From NCBI GenBank assembly GCA_029243665.1, contig JAQWRO010000014.1, positions 1 to 24,111 on the forward strand: DNA of 24,111 bases. Direction: 5' to 3'. Positions within the stretch are counted from its first letter, which is position 1, and each line of letters starts with the position of its first letter. Below the pieces are notes generated by a model. That model made no database searches. It had not been told where the DNA came from and saw only the letters and a list, made by a program, of their open reading frames with translations. Shown here piece by piece: positions 22,681 to 24,111 of this stretch. The stretch is from Gammaproteobacteria bacterium (GTDB taxonomy: Bacteria > Pseudomonadota > Gammaproteobacteria > Comchoanobacterales > Comchoanobacteraceae). Both the position numbers and the translations under genes were made by a program.

Positions 22681-24111
22681 ATGTTATTTTTACCAGAAGC
22701 AACCATCATATTTTTCATCATAACAACTTTACTACTTGGAATCTCGCTACCAACGCAACAGAGAGGTACATTTTCAACTTTGATGACTTTGGTAATGATA
22801 TTTTTTATAACGTGTCAATTATCTATCAATCCAGTTTCACCAGATACCTGGCAAGGCTGGCAAATAGATTTAATGAGTCAAAACCTCAAACTTTTTATTA
22901 GTATAATTCTTTTCTTTATCATACTAATAAATACTAACTACATTAAAAACGCACATATTAAAGTCTTTGAATACAATATTTTAACTCAAGCTGTGTTACT
23001 TGGTTTATTTGTAGTGTGTTCAGCTAACAATTTTCTCATCCTATTTGTAGGCCTTGAATTGAGTGCTTTACCAATGTATGCAATGATTGCTCTCTATCAG
23101 AAACGCCTAGGCTTAGAAGCTTCTATTAAATACTTCATTTTAGGCGCACTCGCCTCTGGCTTTATTTTATTTGGTATATCGTTTTGTTTTGGCGCCACAG
23201 GCTCGATCCAGTTTATTATCGATGAGCAATCTAAATTGTCTATTCTCGGGATGTTGTTTGTAACCTGTGGTCTTTTATTTAAAGTTGGTTGCGCCCCATT
23301 CCATAACTGGGTACCAGATGTTTATGAAGGAGCGCCTTTGCCAGCTGTTATGATTATTGCAACACTGCCAAAAATAGCTTACGTGACTGCTTTTATCAGA
23401 CTTGGCCAAAACGGTGCTTTCCTGGGTAGTTTACAACCTGTTTTGATTTTATGTGCCTTAACTTCAATGTTAATTGGTAATCTATCAGCACTTTCTCAAA
23501 CAAATACCAAACGATTACTTGGATACTCATCTGTTGCACATATGGGTTATTTAATCTTGGCTATCGCCATTGGGGTTTCTGGATTTTCTAGCGCCATTTT
23601 CTATACAATCATTTATACAGTGGCAACCTTTGGTGTTTTAGGTACATTAGTTACTCTAAGCAAACCTAATCATGAGTTGTCAGAGTTGTCTGAACTGCAA
23701 GGTTTACACCATCGTCAACCAGTGCTCGCTTTCTTCTTAATGTGTATCATATTTTCAATGGCATCTATCCCACCCTTAGCAGGATTTATGGCTAAATTAA
23801 ATATCTTATATGAACTTTATGTAGCTAATTTCATAGTAGTTGGTGTCATTGCAATGTTAATCGCAGTTATTGGTATTTTCTATTATATCAGAGTAATTAG
23901 ATTGCTTTATTTTGATACAAAAAAAGACTCTAGTCTTAACACTTCTAGGATGCCTCTTATAACTAAGAACATATGGATTCTAGCTTTACCTGTTATTTTT
24001 ATACTTATTAATGGTGTTTCACCTGGCTCACTGTTATCTACAACAGATAAAATGATTGTTAGAAAAACAGTTGCAACACAACCATCACCTACCAAAAAAA
24101 ACATGGTGCAC
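22681..24111 (+). CDS. nuoN: NADH-quinone oxidoreductase subunit N, cut by the window edge
   Basis: NuoN (ND2) is the antiporter-like subunit closest to NuoK. I read 477 codons from the ATG at 22681, two bases after the nuoM stop, with no stop before the right edge, so the 3' end is missing. Conserved features are Glu126 in VGLELSALPMYAM, Lys150 in ASIKYFILGALASG, Lys201 in the LFKVGCAPFHNWVPDVYEGAP block and Lys231 in LPKIAY. NTKRLLGYSSVAHMGYL and PPLAGFMAKLNIL follow. The usual length is about 480, and the last hydrophobic helix ends near residue 449. It is followed by a polar tail containing several Lys and Pro, so the true protein is somewhat extended at the C-terminus. Confidence 0.95.
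   Translation, partial: MLFLPEATIIFFIITTLLLGISLPTQQRGTFSTLMTLVMIFFITCQLSINPVSPDTWQGWQIDLMSQNLKLFISIILFFIILINTNYIKNAHIKVFEYNILTQAVLLGLFVVCSANNFLILFVGLELSALPMYAMIALYQKRLGLEASIKYFILGALASGFILFGISFCFGATGSIQFIIDEQSKLSILGMLFVTCGLLFKVGCAPFHNWVPDVYEGAPLPAVMIIATLPKIAYVTAFIRLGQNGAFLGSLQPVLILCALTSMLIGNLSALSQTNTKRLLGYSSVAHMGYLILAIAIGVSGFSSAIFYTIIYTVATFGVLGTLVTLSKPNHELSELSELQGLHHRQPVLAFFLMCIIFSMASIPPLAGFMAKLNILYELYVANFIVVGVIAMLIAVIGIFYYIRVIRLLYFDTKKDSSLNTSRMPLITKNIWILALPVIFILINGVSPGSLLSTTDKMIVRKTVATQPSPTKKNMVH

Noticed and set aside
1..24111. CRISPR arrays, insertion sequences, prophage or attachment sites
   Set aside because: No direct repeat arrays, transposase motifs or tRNA-adjacent duplications were seen; the tRNA-Leu is followed at once by nuoA.

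Overview
The window reads as AT-rich, very gene-dense chromosome from a gammaproteobacterium. Evidence for this is the order S6/S18 – DUF2232 – L9 – dnaB – alr – sdhE, and tpiA – secG – tRNA-Leu(GAG) – nuoA. An IcmF/TssM gene, several short or divergent housekeeping proteins, and almost no intergenic DNA suggest a host-associated, reduced-genome lineage, perhaps near Legionellales, Coxiellales or Comchoanobacterales. That placement is inference from gene order and protein style. No 16S gene is present.

Layout. (1) Positions 1-2805, plus strand: an unrecognised gene open to the left edge, abutting a compact IcmF/TssM-family secretion protein of 775 aa. (2) Positions 2802-8120, minus strand, read from right to left: a single ORF that fuses ribosomal proteins S6 and S18, then a DUF2232 membrane protein, L9 with an acidic tail, the replicative helicase DnaB, alanine racemase, SdhE, and a membrane-anchored Sel1-repeat protein. 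Nearly all these genes overlap or abut, so they look like one operon. It is driven by a good sigma70-type promoter at 8189-8217. (3) Positions 8121-8313: the only sizeable intergenic region, holding divergent promoters and an rpsF leader hairpin. (4) Positions 8314-24111, plus strand: tpiA, secG, tRNA-Leu(GAG), then nuoA to nuoN in canonical order for complex I, with nuoN running off the right edge.

The genes couple glycolysis (TpiA), Sec export (SecG) and respiration (proton-pumping NADH:quinone oxidoreductase) on one side, with ribosome, replication and cell-wall D-alanine genes on the other. All Fe-S ligands expected for N1a, N1b, N2, N3, N4, N5, N6a and N6b are visible. The extra N7 cluster of E. 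coli is absent.

Two architectures stand out. One is the in-frame S6–S18 fusion. The other is a NuoI carrying about 170 extra N-terminal residues with about four predicted membrane helices and a basic linker, which would turn a peripheral Fe-S subunit into an integral membrane protein. The short IcmF/TssM with an unidentified partner is a third point of interest.
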